Assembly (NCBI RefSeq): GCF_900156745.1
Contig: NZ_LT707065.1
Span: forward strand, 5,840,086 to 5,904,085
Length of the DNA stretch: 64,000 nucleotides
From: Achromobacter sp. MFA1 R4
GTDB taxonomy: Bacteria > Pseudomonadota > Gammaproteobacteria > Burkholderiales > Burkholderiaceae_B
Reading direction: 5' to 3'
Positions 37,457-46,996 of the stretch are shown in pieces. The notes beneath the pieces were generated by a model. That model was given only the letters and a program-made list of their open reading frames with translations, searched no databases and was not told the origin of the DNA. Position numbers and translations under genes: made by a program. Position 1 is the first letter of the stretch; every line of letters starts with the position of its first letter.

Positions 37457-37871
37457 GGCATCCCCGGACGATTCCACGGTCGCGTTCCCCGCTGCGTCCC
37501 GGCGCGAGCGCGGCTTCACGCTGATCGAAGTGCTGGTGGCGCTTGCCATCATCGCCGTGGCGATGGGCGCGGCCCTGCGCGCCACGGGCGTCATGGCCGC
37601 GAACAACCGGGCCCTGCAGGACAAGACGCTGGCGCTGCTGGCCGCGCAGAACGCGCTGACGCAGCTGCGGCTGGAACAGGCCTTGCCGCGCGCCGGCTCG
37701 CAGACCGTGCCCTGTCCGCAAGGCGGCCTGGCCCTGCAATGCGAACTGGTCTTCACCAACTCCATGAACCGCAGCTTTCGCCAGGTGGCCGTCAAGGTCC
37801 ACGACGCGGCGTCCGCGCGCGAAGGCGCGATCCTGCTGCAGCTCGACGGACTGCTGTCCAGCCTGCGATGA
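37443..37871 (+). CDS. gspI: Minor pseudopilin GspI
   Basis: 142 residues. After a 23-residue leader ending RRERG comes FTLIEVLVALAIIAVAMGAA with the conserved Glu5. The remainder has the GspI pattern NRALQDKTLALLAAQNALTQ and a Cys pair (CPQ...CEL). GspI forms the tip complex with GspJ and GspK. The start overlaps the gspH end by 14 bases and its stop overlaps the gspJ ATG. Confidence 0.93.
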   Translation: MTSAEASPDDSTVAFPAASRRERGFTLIEVLVALAIIAVAMGAALRATGVMAANNRALQDKTLALLAAQNALTQLRLEQALPRAGSQTVPCPQGGLALQCELVFTNSMNRSFRQVAVKVHDAASAREGAILLQLDGLLSSLR

Positions 37872-38479
37872 CGATGCGCCGTACCCCCAGATCCCAGGCC
37901 GGCTTCACGCTGATCGAAGTGCTGGTCGCGTTGGCCCTGATGGCGCTGGTCAGCCTGATGGCCTGGCGCGGCCTGGCCAGCGTGTCGGGCGCGCGCGACC
38001 TCATCGCCGCGCAGGCCGAGGACACCGACGCCATCGTCCGCACGCTGGGCCAGATGGCGCGCGACGTGGAGCTGTCCTACACCGGCCCGGCCTTCGATTC
38101 CCCGGGCCTGGATGCGGTGGCGTTCACGACCGGGCTGCGCCTGCTGCCACGCGCGGCGGGCGGCCAGACCCTGGAAATCCTGCGTCCCGACCCCGACGGC
38201 AACGGCCTGTGGCAGCGCGTCCACTGGCAGGTGCGGGCAGATGGCCTGTGGCGCGCCAGCGGCCCGTCCGCGCCGCGCAGTCCCCTGCCCGCGGCCAACG
38301 CGGGCGTGCTGCTGCTGCCCGGCGTGCGCATCCTTGCACTGCGCGCCTGGGTGCCGGGCGTGGGCTGGGTGGACGCCAACGCCTCGTTCGCGGCGGCGCC
38401 CACGGGCCTGGAGATCGCCTTCGAACGCGGCGCGCCGGGCGACCTGCGGCGCTACACGCGCGTCCTGGAGCTGCCATGA
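37868..38479 (+). CDS. gspJ: Minor pseudopilin GspJ
   Basis: 203 residues from ATG at 37868, which overlaps the gspI stop (ATGA). The leader MTMRRTPRSQAG is followed by FTLIEVLVALALMALVSLMA and the GspJ-like WRGLASVSGARDLIAAQAED. The C-terminal half has GLEIAFERGAPGDLRRYTR. The frame extends upstream but only as a shadow of gspI. It is a pseudopilus tip subunit. Confidence 0.92.
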   Translation: MTMRRTPRSQAGFTLIEVLVALALMALVSLMAWRGLASVSGARDLIAAQAEDTDAIVRTLGQMARDVELSYTGPAFDSPGLDAVAFTTGLRLLPRAAGGQTLEILRPDPDGNGLWQRVHWQVRADGLWRASGPSAPRSPLPAANAGVLLLPGVRILALRAWVPGVGWVDANASFAAAPTGLEIAFERGAPGDLRRYTRVLELP

Positions 38480-39447
38480 GACCGGCGGCGGCCCCGGCGA
38501 ACACCGCGCCCGGACATACGGCCCGCGAACGCGGCGCGGCCGTGGTCAGCGCGCTCATCATCGTGGCGATCGTGGCCGCGCTGACCACCAGCCTCTTCCA
38601 GCGGCAGACCGCCAGCACCCGGCGCGTGGAAAACGAAATGGCCCGCGTGCAGGCGCGCGCGATGCTGGCGGGCGGGATCGACTGGGCCCGGCTGGTCGTG
38701 CGCGACCACGGCCGGCGCGAACCCATCACGCGCGGCGACCAGATCTGGGCCACGCCCGTGCTGGACACCCGCATCGAGCGCCCGGACGACGACCGCGTGG
38801 CGGTGTTTTCAGGCGCCGTGCAGGACGAACAGGGCAAATACAACCTCTATAACCTCGCGCGCAACGGCGTGCCCCAGCCCGAGCAGGAAGAGATCCTGCG
38901 CCGCCTGCTGGCCACGCTGGAGCTGCCCGATACGCTGGCCGCCCGCATCGTCGACATCGTCGCGTCCGCGCAGCCGCCCGCCCTGGCGGCGGACGCGCCG
39001 ACCAATCCGGCGCGCCCCGCGCCCCAGGCCCGCGCGCCGCTGCCGCGCGGCGTGGACGAAGTGGCGGCGCTGCTGGCGCTGGAGCCGCCGATGCGCAATG
39101 CGCTGCGCCGCACGATGACGCTGTTGCCGGCGGCCACCAACGTCAACGTCAACACGGCGCCCGCGGAGGTCATCGCCGCGCTGGTGCCCGGCCTGTCGCT
39201 GGCACAGGCGCGCGCCATGGCGGGCGAGCGCGACCGCGGCAACTGGTTCAACAACCCCGGCGACTTCGCCAACCGGCTGACGAGCACGGGCATCAAGACG
39301 CCCGCGCCGTCGGTCGCCACCAACAGCGGCTGGTTCCTGGCCAGCGGCACCGTGGTCTACGAACGGGCGCGCGTCTCCATGCAGGCGCTGCTGCGCAGCG
39401 TCCCGCCGGCCGCTCCCGAAACGATCTGGACAAGAGACTCACCGTGA
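38476..39447 (+). CDS. gspK: Minor pseudopilin GspK
   Basis: 323 residues from ATG at 38476, overlapping the gspJ stop. The leader has RERGAAVVSALIIVAIVAAL, a prepilin-like segment lacking Glu5 as is normal for GspK. Then come DEQGKYNLYNLARNG and NVNVNTAPAEVIAALVPGLS, a helix-hairpin-helix-like block found in GspK proteins. It caps the pseudopilus tip and probably helps recognise cargo. Confidence 0.94.
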   Translation: MRPAAAPANTAPGHTARERGAAVVSALIIVAIVAALTTSLFQRQTASTRRVENEMARVQARAMLAGGIDWARLVVRDHGRREPITRGDQIWATPVLDTRIERPDDDRVAVFSGAVQDEQGKYNLYNLARNGVPQPEQEEILRRLLATLELPDTLAARIVDIVASAQPPALAADAPTNPARPAPQARAPLPRGVDEVAALLALEPPMRNALRRTMTLLPAATNVNVNTAPAEVIAALVPGLSLAQARAMAGERDRGNWFNNPGDFANRLTSTGIKTPAPSVATNSGWFLASGTVVYERARVSMQALLRSVPPAAPETIWTRDSP

Positions 39448-40436
39448 AGAACACCCTGCGCATCGCGTTGCCCCTGCTTGAGGAATTTGGCGCCGATTCG
39501 CCCCTGCCCTATGCCTGGTTCGACCGGCGCGGGCGCTGCGTGCGGCAAGGCGAGCTGGCGCTGCGCGCCCTCGGCCACGCCTGGCCGCAGGCCCTGTGCG
39601 AGGCCGTGCTGCACCCCGCCGACGTCATCGCGGCCACCGTGCAGATTCCGGCGGTGGCGCGCGCGCATTTCGGCGCCGCCGTGCGCGGCGCGCTGGAACC
39701 GCTGGTGCTGAGCGATCTGGAAGGATTGGCGGTAGGCCACGGCACGCGCGCGGCCGATGGATCCGTGGCGCTGGCCTGGTCCCCGCGCGAGCCCGTGCGG
39801 CGCGCATGGAGCCTGCTCAACGCCCAGGGCCTGCGCGTGCGCGCGCTGATCGCGCCCCAGACGCTGGCGCCGGCGACGGACGCGCCCTTGCGCGATCCGG
39901 CCGATCCGCGCTGGCTTGCGCCCTCGCCCCCCTGGTCGCTGGCCATGCCGCAGCTTGCGCCGGCCAGCGTGTCGCGCTGGCGGCCGGTCTGGCGCTGGGG
40001 CGCGCTGGCCGCCGTCGTGTGGATCGCGGGCCTGAACCTGCATGCCGCGCAACTGCGTAGCGAAGCCGATGCCCTGAAGAACGGCATGCGCGACCAGGTG
40101 CTGGCCGCCTTTCCCAACCTGCCCGTCGTGCTGGACCCGGCACGCCAGGCGCAGCAGGGCCTGGACGCGCTGCTGGCCAATCGCGGCGCAGCCAGCGCCG
40201 GCGACTTCCTGCCGCTCGCGCGCGCGGCGGCCCAGGCCCTGCCCTTCGCCGCCGACAAGGTCGCGCACCTGACCTACGCCGACCAGGCGCTCACGCTGCA
40301 GCTCGCCGACGCCGGCCCGCAAGCGCAGCGCGTCGCCGAAACCCCCGCGCTGATCCAGCAGGCCGCCGCTTTGGGGCTGAAGCTGGAACGCGGCGACACC
40401 GACAACACCTGGCGCATCGTGCGCAGCCAACCATGA
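39444..40436 (+). CDS. gspL: Type II secretion platform protein GspL
   Basis: 330 residues from GTG at 39444, overlapping the gspK stop (GTGA). The N-terminal actin-like cytoplasmic domain (about 1-180) binds GspE; a single membrane span follows (WRWGALAAVVWIAGLNL, about 189-205), and the last 120 residues are a periplasmic ferredoxin-like domain. It is shorter and more diverged than E. coli or Vibrio GspL, but order and topology support it. Confidence 0.88.
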   Translation: MKNTLRIALPLLEEFGADSPLPYAWFDRRGRCVRQGELALRALGHAWPQALCEAVLHPADVIAATVQIPAVARAHFGAAVRGALEPLVLSDLEGLAVGHGTRAADGSVALAWSPREPVRRAWSLLNAQGLRVRALIAPQTLAPATDAPLRDPADPRWLAPSPPWSLAMPQLAPASVSRWRPVWRWGALAAVVWIAGLNLHAAQLRSEADALKNGMRDQVLAAFPNLPVVLDPARQAQQGLDALLANRGAASAGDFLPLARAAAQALPFAADKVAHLTYADQALTLQLADAGPQAQRVAETPALIQQAAALGLKLERGDTDNTWRIVRSQP

Positions 40437-41017
40437 AACCGCTCGACCGACTGCACAACGCGTGGCAAGCCGCCCGCAAACCCCTGGACCCCGCGCTGGC
40501 GCGCGCCCGGCAGCGCTACGGCGCGATGGCGCCGCGCGAACGCCGCCTCGTCACCGGCGCCGCGCTGCTGCTGGGCGCGGCGATCGTCTTCGTCGGCCTC
40601 ATCGAGCCCGCCCTGAAGACGATGCGCACGCTGCAGGCAGAGTTGCCCGGGCTGCGCGCGCAGGCCGCCACCGTCGCCGACCTGACGGCGCAGGCCACGG
40701 TCCTGCGCCAGCGCAGCGCCGCGCCCGCCGCAACCATGCCCGCCCGGACGGAACTGGCGGCCAGCCTGGAACGCGCGGGCTTGCCCGCGGGGCTGTGGAC
40801 CCTGTCGGATGGCGAGGCGGGCGGCGTGGAACTGACGCTGAACCAGGCGCCGTCATCCGCGCTCATGCGCTGGCTGGACGGCGCGGGGCGCGACTGGGGC
40901 CTGGCCATTGCGCAGGTGGACCTGACGCGGGCCGCCAACCCCAATGGACGCCCGCTGCCGGGCCTGGTCAACGGCAAGGTCGTCCTCTTGCCGCCGCAGG
41001 CGGCAGGGAGCCGCTGA
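40433..41017 (+). CDS. gspM: Type II secretion platform protein GspM
   Basis: 194 residues. A short cytoplasmic tail is followed by PRERRLVTGAALLLGAAIVF, one membrane span (about 36-58) and a coiled-coil-like periplasmic stretch (LKTMRTLQAELPGLRAQAAT), then a small globular domain ending GLVNGKVVLLPP. This is the standard GspM layout. It partners GspL. ATGA overlap with gspL and a TGATG overlap with gspN. Confidence 0.9.
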   Translation: MKPLDRLHNAWQAARKPLDPALARARQRYGAMAPRERRLVTGAALLLGAAIVFVGLIEPALKTMRTLQAELPGLRAQAATVADLTAQATVLRQRSAAPAATMPARTELAASLERAGLPAGLWTLSDGEAGGVELTLNQAPSSALMRWLDGAGRDWGLAIAQVDLTRAANPNGRPLPGLVNGKVVLLPPQAAGSR

Positions 41018-41784
41018 TGCGCTGGAGACTTCCCTTCCCACGCAGCGCCGGGCTGTGGCTGGCCGGCGCGCTGTGCGCCGCGGCGGCAGGCGCGGCCGTG
41101 CTGCCCGCGCGCTGGGTGCTGGCGCTACTGCCCGACGACGCGCCGGTCACGCTGGCCGACGCCAGCGGCACCCTGTGGCGCGGCAGCGCGTGGATCGCGC
41201 TCGGCCCGCCGGGCACCCGCCGGGTGCTGCCGCAGCCCGTGCAATGGCAATGGCGCTGGGACGCCATGGCGCTGGACCTTTCCCACCCCTGGCTGCAAGG
41301 CACGCTGCGCGCGCGGCCCGGATGGAACGGGCTGGCGGTCCCGGCGCAATCCCTGCGCGTGCCCGCCACGGTGCTGCCCGCGCTGGGCGCGCCGTGGAAC
41401 ACGCTGGCCCCGCAGGGCATGCTGGAAATCAACTGGCAGCCGCTGCGCCTGGGCGCCCCGCTGCCGCCGGGACCGGCCGTGGACCTGCGCTGGCGCAACG
41501 CCGGCACCGCGCTCACCTCCGTCACGCCGGTGGGCACCTACCTGTTACGCGTGCAAGGCGGCGGCAAGGCCGGCGCCACGCTGGTCCTCAGCACGGAGAG
41601 CGGACTGCTGGATGTGAAGGGCCAGGGCAGCACGGGCGGCCGTGGGTTGAGCTTTCAGGGGGAAGCGACGTTCGCCAAATCGGCAAGCGAAGCCGATCGC
41701 GCCGCCCTGGACGGGCTGATGTCGACGCTGGGCCGGCGCTCGGGCGACACGGTGAGGTTCGGGACGGGTGCCTCCGCGCGATAG
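41017..41784 (+). CDS. gspN: Type II secretion protein GspN
   Basis: 255 residues from ATG at 41017, which overlaps the gspM stop. One N-terminal span (SAGLWLAGALCAAAAGAAVL) is followed by a periplasmic domain with LADASGTLWRGSAWIALGPP, the GspN family hallmark, and TPVGTYLLRVQGGGKAGATL. GspN is an accessory subunit missing from many systems. It is the last gene of the plus-strand gsp operon; foreign low-GC DNA begins soon after its stop. Confidence 0.92.
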   Translation: MRWRLPFPRSAGLWLAGALCAAAAGAAVLPARWVLALLPDDAPVTLADASGTLWRGSAWIALGPPGTRRVLPQPVQWQWRWDAMALDLSHPWLQGTLRARPGWNGLAVPAQSLRVPATVLPALGAPWNTLAPQGMLEINWQPLRLGAPLPPGPAVDLRWRNAGTALTSVTPVGTYLLRVQGGGKAGATLVLSTESGLLDVKGQGSTGGRGLSFQGEATFAKSASEADRAALDGLMSTLGRRSGDTVRFGTGASAR

Positions 41785-42051
41785 GCGGGGCAGCCAAACT
41801 GGTGTTTGGCACGCCTGAGACTGCTGCGTCGACGGAAGACATCAGCCGATGCGTGCGGGGAGATGGGCCGGGTCATGGCGGTGGGAAATCTTGGCGGGCT
41901 GGGTAATGCTCCCGACCCTGATCTGCCCGTCCATCCAGCGCAACTTCTCCGGCAGCCTCACGGGTGAAGCGGTCGCTCGATCGGTCGTGCGAGGTGCCAA
42001 GAACACAGGCCTGCCAAGGGTATCCCATCAGTTAGAGAGAAACCTTCGCCA
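41785..42051. other. Junction region after gspN, with a hairpin at 41793-41810
   Basis: No gene was recognised in these 267 bases. A perfect GCCAAAC/GTTTGGC stem with TGGT loop lies 9 bases after the gspN stop and may end transcription, although it has no T tract. From about 41930 the composition drifts towards the AT-rich insert, so the left boundary of the foreign DNA is probably in here. Confidence 0.45.
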
Positions 42052-44319
42052 TCAGCTAATCCTTGATACCGCCAACCAAAGATCATCTTTAGATTGCGTC
42101 ATCTGATTCATGATTACTCGGACACGTGGTGTCAGACTACGATTAGGGAGAAATAACTGATCGCTCGTTCCCTTGAACCGTGAGCAAAATTTGTGCTGGA
42201 TTAACGAGGTTATTACCTTCTCGCAGATCTTCTTTGTAGCAGAGTCGCCGTAACCCTTGTACATGCTACTTTCCTTTCGTCCAGCACCGGGTTGAAGGAA
42301 CAATTTACGCAAGCTGCTTAATAGAAATGTCTGCGCAACTGTAAGCCCAGCATGACGAATTGCCGAAAGCGTATTGATCGATTGGTACTGTCCCACCAAT
42401 GGATTCACAACCCACTCGGGCAAGTGTTCCTGTGCGGCTACCCCGTCAAGCCTATCAATAACGGAATCAATAATTTTGACGCCGGTCGGCGCAGCATCAA
42501 TCACATCAAGATCACCGATGTAGCAATCAACAAGCTCAAAATTAATAACATTATGACCGGATAAAGAAATATTACTAAACCGCCCCTGCCGCAACTGCGC
42601 TCCTCCGAGATCGGACACTCCACTTTCAGTCAAAAATAACGCCGAGATGAAATCGGAAACCAGCACTTTATTATTTACATCCTTATGTCTCTTTATAAAA
42701 GATATAAACCCCGGGACTTGTTTTATACTCTCGATCCTTGCGCCGAGATAGAACGACCCAAACGATTCAATTGGATGACGCCACTCCAACTTCAAAACTG
42801 CCTGGTCGCCACTTTGATAAATGGCCAACACGTCTTCAGCTTTAAGCCCGTCCAAAATATATGAATCGACGAACTGTCTATCAAGGCTTTCAGCGCCGAC
42901 TCGGCTGAGACCCGGCAAACGTTGAAGAATAATAGCCGACTCATCAGTCGGCGGACGTCCTGTAACGGACTCAAACGCGTCATTTATATCTTTGATTGCA
43001 ACTGGCCCAAGAGGATTTACCGTCGTGCGAGAAAGTCTGCCGATTCTTGAATAAAGGGCCCTAATGATCGAGGGATCCAGTATGGGGTTGATGTTCGCTT
43101 CACGTTCGCAAAACGTAGTCAACAGCATATCCCAAAAGTCAATCTGTCCTGTGCTTGTAGAAAATAGTGCATCGATAGTCCCGGGCTCCATGTCCCGAAT
43201 GATCGTACCAATCAGCGGCTTTTTCGGAACCCAAGTGGGCAAGTCGGTGATGGGACGCCCGACCATCTCTGTAAACTGGCTTGGATCAAGTTCTTGATTG
43301 CAACGTAGTACAAGCACGTCCTTCGATCCGAGCCCCAGACACTCTACCATCTCGGCATCATCGTTAAAATAGTGCTCTCGGCCGGTAATCAGCGTTCCGC
43401 CCTCTGCCCTTTGAATGATCTCTTTAATTCCAACGAGCGATTGCTTTCGAATTTCTTTCAACTTCGTTGGGTCATCGCTCCACGTCTGAGCGCCAATTTC
43501 GTCAAACCCATCTAGCAGATAAACGATTCCCTTAGAAAACGCGGTTTTCAGCATATCCTCGACTAGTTCACCCAACCCTAGATCTGTGAAATGGCGGGTT
43601 AAAACCTCGGTCGCACGCTTCAACCCCCAGTTCTCTCGCAAATTAATAGCTAGTGGATAACGGTAGTGATTTTGACGAGTATCATTGATACAACTAAAAA
43701 TTTCCTTTACGCAACGGCTTTTGCCAGATCCATAATCGCCTATCAGGACAACCGTTCTTCCTTTAATTATTTCACCGGCAATCTTCGCAACGCTATAGGC
43801 GTGACCATCATCCGAGAAATAATCGACAGAAACGTACTTTTGTTGATCAGGCTTCCCCGAATATAAATCTACGGCAGACCCAAAAGCATGCGCCTGTCGC
43901 GTAGTTACGTACTTGTCATGACCAAGCAAAAAATCGAAATACTGCTCAATCGAGAAAACTGAAACATAGTTCTCTTGTCCTGTCGCGATAAGCGGTGGCG
44001 TAGGCGTTCCCAAAGTTACGAAGAAGCACTTTGGAAAAATATTTCTTTGAAAGAAATACGGTCTTATCGCGTTGAATTTCGCTAAATCTACTCGAAGTTT
44101 TTCAACAGTATCGCTCTTACTGATCTCAACGATCACGGCACTGCCGTCGTTCAGGCGAATTACACAATCGCACTTTACCCCTGCGATATCTTCGGCGCGC
44201 GCAGATGCGCCAAACTTTACTTCAGAGAACTTGCGCACCAATCGCTCAAGGCTTTGCCAAGTCATCGCCGAATTTTCGCTTTTCGGTAGCTGGCCTTTTT
44301 TCTTTTCTGATTGCTTCAT
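42052..44319 (-). CDS. NACHT/STAND NTPase with N-terminal nuclease-like and C-terminal sensor-like regions
   Basis: 755 residues from ATG at 44319 (MKQSEKKKGQLPKSENSAMT); a longer start is possible but covers unconserved sequence. Residues about 20-130 resemble a restriction-endonuclease-like fold (GVKCDCVIRLNDGSAVIVEI around D51 and E65/K68). A NACHT module follows: Walker A GDYGSGKS (194-201), Walker B IVYLLDGFDEIG with D270 and D273/E274, and sensor TGREHYF near 312-318. Residues 570-615 look like a short pentapeptide/beta-solenoid stretch, and 640-755 like a winged-helix end. No membrane segment. Codon use and AT content differ sharply from the neighbours, so the gene was acquired. Bacterial NACHT proteins are often single-gene anti-phage systems, which is my inferred role. 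Confidence 0.85.
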   Translation of the reverse strand: MKQSEKKKGQLPKSENSAMTWQSLERLVRKFSEVKFGASARAEDIAGVKCDCVIRLNDGSAVIVEISKSDTVEKLRVDLAKFNAIRPYFFQRNIFPKCFFVTLGTPTPPLIATGQENYVSVFSIEQYFDFLLGHDKYVTTRQAHAFGSAVDLYSGKPDQQKYVSVDYFSDDGHAYSVAKIAGEIIKGRTVVLIGDYGSGKSRCVKEIFSCINDTRQNHYRYPLAINLRENWGLKRATEVLTRHFTDLGLGELVEDMLKTAFSKGIVYLLDGFDEIGAQTWSDDPTKLKEIRKQSLVGIKEIIQRAEGGTLITGREHYFNDDAEMVECLGLGSKDVLVLRCNQELDPSQFTEMVGRPITDLPTWVPKKPLIGTIIRDMEPGTIDALFSTSTGQIDFWDMLLTTFCEREANINPILDPSIIRALYSRIGRLSRTTVNPLGPVAIKDINDAFESVTGRPPTDESAIILQRLPGLSRVGAESLDRQFVDSYILDGLKAEDVLAIYQSGDQAVLKLEWRHPIESFGSFYLGARIESIKQVPGFISFIKRHKDVNNKVLVSDFISALFLTESGVSDLGGAQLRQGRFSNISLSGHNVINFELVDCYIGDLDVIDAAPTGVKIIDSVIDRLDGVAAQEHLPEWVVNPLVGQYQSINTLSAIRHAGLTVAQTFLLSSLRKLFLQPGAGRKESSMYKGYGDSATKKICEKVITSLIQHKFCSRFKGTSDQLFLPNRSLTPRVRVIMNQMTQSKDDLWLAVSRIS

Positions 44320-44504
44320 TCCGAACTCATGGACGATTAGTTGATGAGACGCGCTTGGGAGCCGGCATCGTAGCGAAGACACAGAATTGTGGCAACAATA
44401 TCGTAATTGGCTTTTTGTACTGAGATGGCATTCACCTGCCACAGGCCCCAAGCCGGTGTTTGCTAAAGCAGCCTCGGCGAACATGTCCTACGGATCAGGC
44501 TGCT

Positions 44505-45010
44505 GCGTCTTCCCGGCCACTACGTTACAGACGTGCATCGTGCACCTGATCCGCGACAGCCTGAGCTACGCGGGCTGGAAGGAGCGCCGTACCATCGCCG
44601 CGGCGCTGCGTCCGATCTACGCCGCCGTGAACGCTCAGGCCGCGCAACAGGCGCTCGATCAGTTCGCCGCGAGCCGATGGGGCCTGAAGTACCCCATGAT
44701 CGTCAAGGCCTGGAAAGACGCTTGGGAGCAGGTCATCCCGTTCTTCGTATTCCCACCCGCGATCAGACGGGTGATTTACACGACCAATGCGATAGAGAAC
44801 GTAAATGCGCAGCTTCGCAAGATCATCAAAACGCGCGGCCACTTCCCCACCGACGATGCAGCCATTAAGCTGCTCTGGTTGGCGCTACGAAACATCTCCG
44901 TCAAATGGGGATCGGCAACACATCATTGGACCGAGGCCATGCAACAGTTCGCCGTCCTCTATGAGCAGCGATTTACCCGGCCCCGTATCGAATCGCAGTC
45001 GGCTGGCTAG
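44505..45010 (+). pseudogene. IS256-family (mutator-type) transposase, C-terminal fragment
   Basis: From about 44505 the frame reads FPATTLQTCIVHLIRDSLSY, then FPPAIRRVIYTTNAIENVNA and QLRKIIKTRGHFPTDDAAIK, the conserved C-terminal part of IS256-type DDE transposases. About 165 of some 400 residues remain; the catalytic aspartates and the N-terminal DNA-binding part are gone, and the residues read upstream of 44505 are unrelated. The remnant cannot be active. Its right inverted repeat is probably still present (45041-45067). Confidence 0.9.
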
Positions 45011-45568
45011 TTAATGAGGCAACGTCAGATTAATGCCTAGAACACAAAAATTCTGACACGCCCCCCCAGTTGAGGCGAAACCCACCGATTAACAAGGCAA
45101 CCGGGCATCAGTACCCGGTTCCAATCGAAAAAATGGCGAAAGCCGCCAGGTCATCGGCGTTGTAAGCGCGACCAATCGCGACGCGCAATCGAGTTTTTCA
45201 ACAGAATCGGCCGGGAGCAGTCTCTCATCCTCATGCGAACCCACCAAGCAATCCTACGCCACTGCCCATCCAGTCGCAGTCCGACAGAACTTCAAGACAA
45301 AATTCCACCCGAAAAGTATCCGGAAGGCATCGCCCCGCCGAACTAGCAAGCCTGGCTCGAACGCGGCATACATTCGCCCGGTCATGCGGATCTCGCGCCA
45401 TGGTACGTTGCGCACGCAAAATCTATGTCACAACGCAAATCGGAAAGGCGTAGCGCATTTACCAAGCCACCTCGATCAAAGCACTTAAACGACACCCCGC
45501 CCAGCATCTGATTCGTTTAATCAAACACCGCATCCCGGCAAACCACCCACCCGCTGACGCCGTAATTC
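45011..45568. other. 558-base remnant region between the IS fragment and gspE
   Basis: No gene was recognised. The first 60 bases are the right end of the IS256-type element. From about 45070 to 45500 the sequence has intermediate GC and only short meaningless frames, consistent with decayed foreign DNA; native high-GC sequence resumes near 45535, just before the gspE stop. Confidence 0.5.
45041..45067. mobile_element. Putative right terminal repeat of the IS256-family remnant
   Basis: The stretch AACACAAAAATTCTGACACG followed by seven C residues lies 31 bases after the transposase stop. Ends reading GGGGCGTGTCAGAATTTTTGTG inwards are usual for this IS family. I found no matching left end, so the element is truncated. 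Confidence 0.6.
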
Positions 45569-46996
45569 CTACGCGTCCCGCGTCACGCGCAGGATTTCCT
45601 CCGGCGAGGTCTGCCCGCCATCCACCCAGCGCTGCCCATCCTCGCGCATGCTCCGCATGCCCGCCGCAGCCGCCGCCCGGCGCAGTTCGCGCTCATCACG
45701 CCCTTCGTGGATCAGCCGGCGCGCCTCATCATCCACCGTGAACAGCTCATGAATGCCCGAGCGGCCGCTGTAGCCGGTGTGGTTGCATGCCTCGCAGCCC
45801 ACGGGATGGAACACCTGCACGCCGTCCAGCATCGACGGCGCCTTGCAGGCCGGGCACAGCTTGCGCACCAGGCGCTGCGCCAGCACGCCCAGCAAGGACG
45901 AGGCCAGCAGGAAGGGTTCGACGCCCATGTCCGTCAGGCGCGTGACTGCCGACACCGAATCATTGGTGTGCAGCGTGGCGAGCACCAGGTGGCCGGTCAG
46001 CGACGCCTGCACCGCGATCTGCGCGGTTTCCAGGTCGCGGATTTCGCCGATCATGATCACGTCCGGGTCCTGCCGCAGGATGGCGCGCAGGGCCAGCGCG
46101 AAACTCATGTCGATCTTGGCGTTGACCTGCGTCTGGCTGATGCCGGGCAGGTCGTATTCGATGGGGTCTTCCACGGTGAGGATGTTGCTGGTGGAGGCAT
46201 CCAGGCGGCTTAGCGCCGCGTACAGCGTGGTGGTCTTGCCGCTGCCGGTGGGCCCGGTCACCAGCACGATGCCATGCGGCTGGCGGATCAGGCGGTCCAG
46301 CCGTTCCAGCACGCCGGGGCTCATGCCCAGCTTTTCCAGCTGCAGGCGGCCGGCCTCCTTGTCCAGCAGGCGCAGCACGGCGCGCTCGCCATGACCGGTC
46401 GGCAAGGTGGACACGCGCACGTCGATGGGTCGACCGCCCACGCGCAGCGCGATGCGGCCGTCCTGCGGCAGCCGCTTTTCGGCGATGTCCAGGTGCGCCA
46501 TGATCTTGATGCGCGAGATCAGCGCGGCATGCAGCGCCTTGCGCGGCGACACCACGTCGCGCAGCGTGCCGTCCACGCGGTAGCGCACCACGGAATGGGT
46601 TTCGAAGGGTTCGATGTGGATGTCGCTGGCGCCGTCGCGCGCGGCCTGGGCAAAGAGCGCATTGATCATGCGGATCACGGGCGCATCGTCCTGGGCGTCG
46701 AGCAGGTCCGCCACCTCGGGCATGTCCTGCAGCAGCCGGTCCAGGTCGATTTCGTTTTCGGCCACGCCCATCACCGACGCCGCGTCTTCCGAATGGCTGT
46801 AGGCCGCGGTCAGCAGCGTTTCGAGTTGCTCGTCGTCGACCTGCGCGAGCGCGATGTCGCCGTGGCACCGGCGGATCTCGCGCACGGCCCAGTCGGGCGT
46901 GCGCGGGCTGACCGTCAACTGTGCCTGCCCGCCGCGCAGCGACAGCACCGCGCGCTGCGCGCGGGCCCAGGCATAGGGCAACGGGTGGGCGCTCAT
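45569..46996 (-). CDS. gspE: Type II secretion ATPase GspE
   Basis: 475 residues. It has the secretion-ATPase core: Walker [11 protein letters not shown], the Asp box region [20 protein letters not shown], Walker [15 protein letters not shown] and the His box [17 protein letters not shown] zinc-binding loop (CPAC ... CEAC) lies near residue 400. The N-terminal GspL-binding domain is present but short. It powers the pseudopilus from the cytoplasmic face. The ATG overlaps the gspD stop. Confidence 0.96.
   Translation of the reverse strand: MSAHPLPYAWARAQRAVLSLRGGQAQLTVSPRTPDWAVREIRRCHGDIALAQVDDEQLETLLTAAYSHSEDAASVMGVAENEIDLDRLLQDMPEVADLLDAQDDAPVIRMINALFAQAARDGASDIHIEPFETHSVVRYRVDGTLRDVVSPRKALHAALISRIKIMAHLDIAEKRLPQDGRIALRVGGRPIDVRVSTLPTGHGERAVLRLLDKEAGRLQLEKLGMSPGVLERLDRLIRQPHGIVLVTGPTGSGKTTTLYAALSRLDASTSNILTVEDPIEYDLPGISQTQVNAKIDMSFALALRAILRQDPDVIMIGEIRDLETAQIAVQASLTGHLVLATLHTNDSVSAVTRLTDMGVEPFLLASSLLGVLAQRLVRKLCPACKAPSMLDGVQVFHPVGCEACNHTGYSGRSGIHELFTVDDEARRLIHEGRDERELRRAAAAAGMRSMREDGQRWVDGGQTSPEEILRVTRDA

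Noticed and set aside
41849-42106. 85-codon plus-strand frame between gspN and the NACHT gene
   Set aside because: No motif or start signal; part lies in the presumed insertion junction.
45231-45419. 62-codon minus-strand frame in the IS-gspE gap
   Set aside because: No similarity that I recognise and no ribosome site; region looks like decayed foreign DNA.
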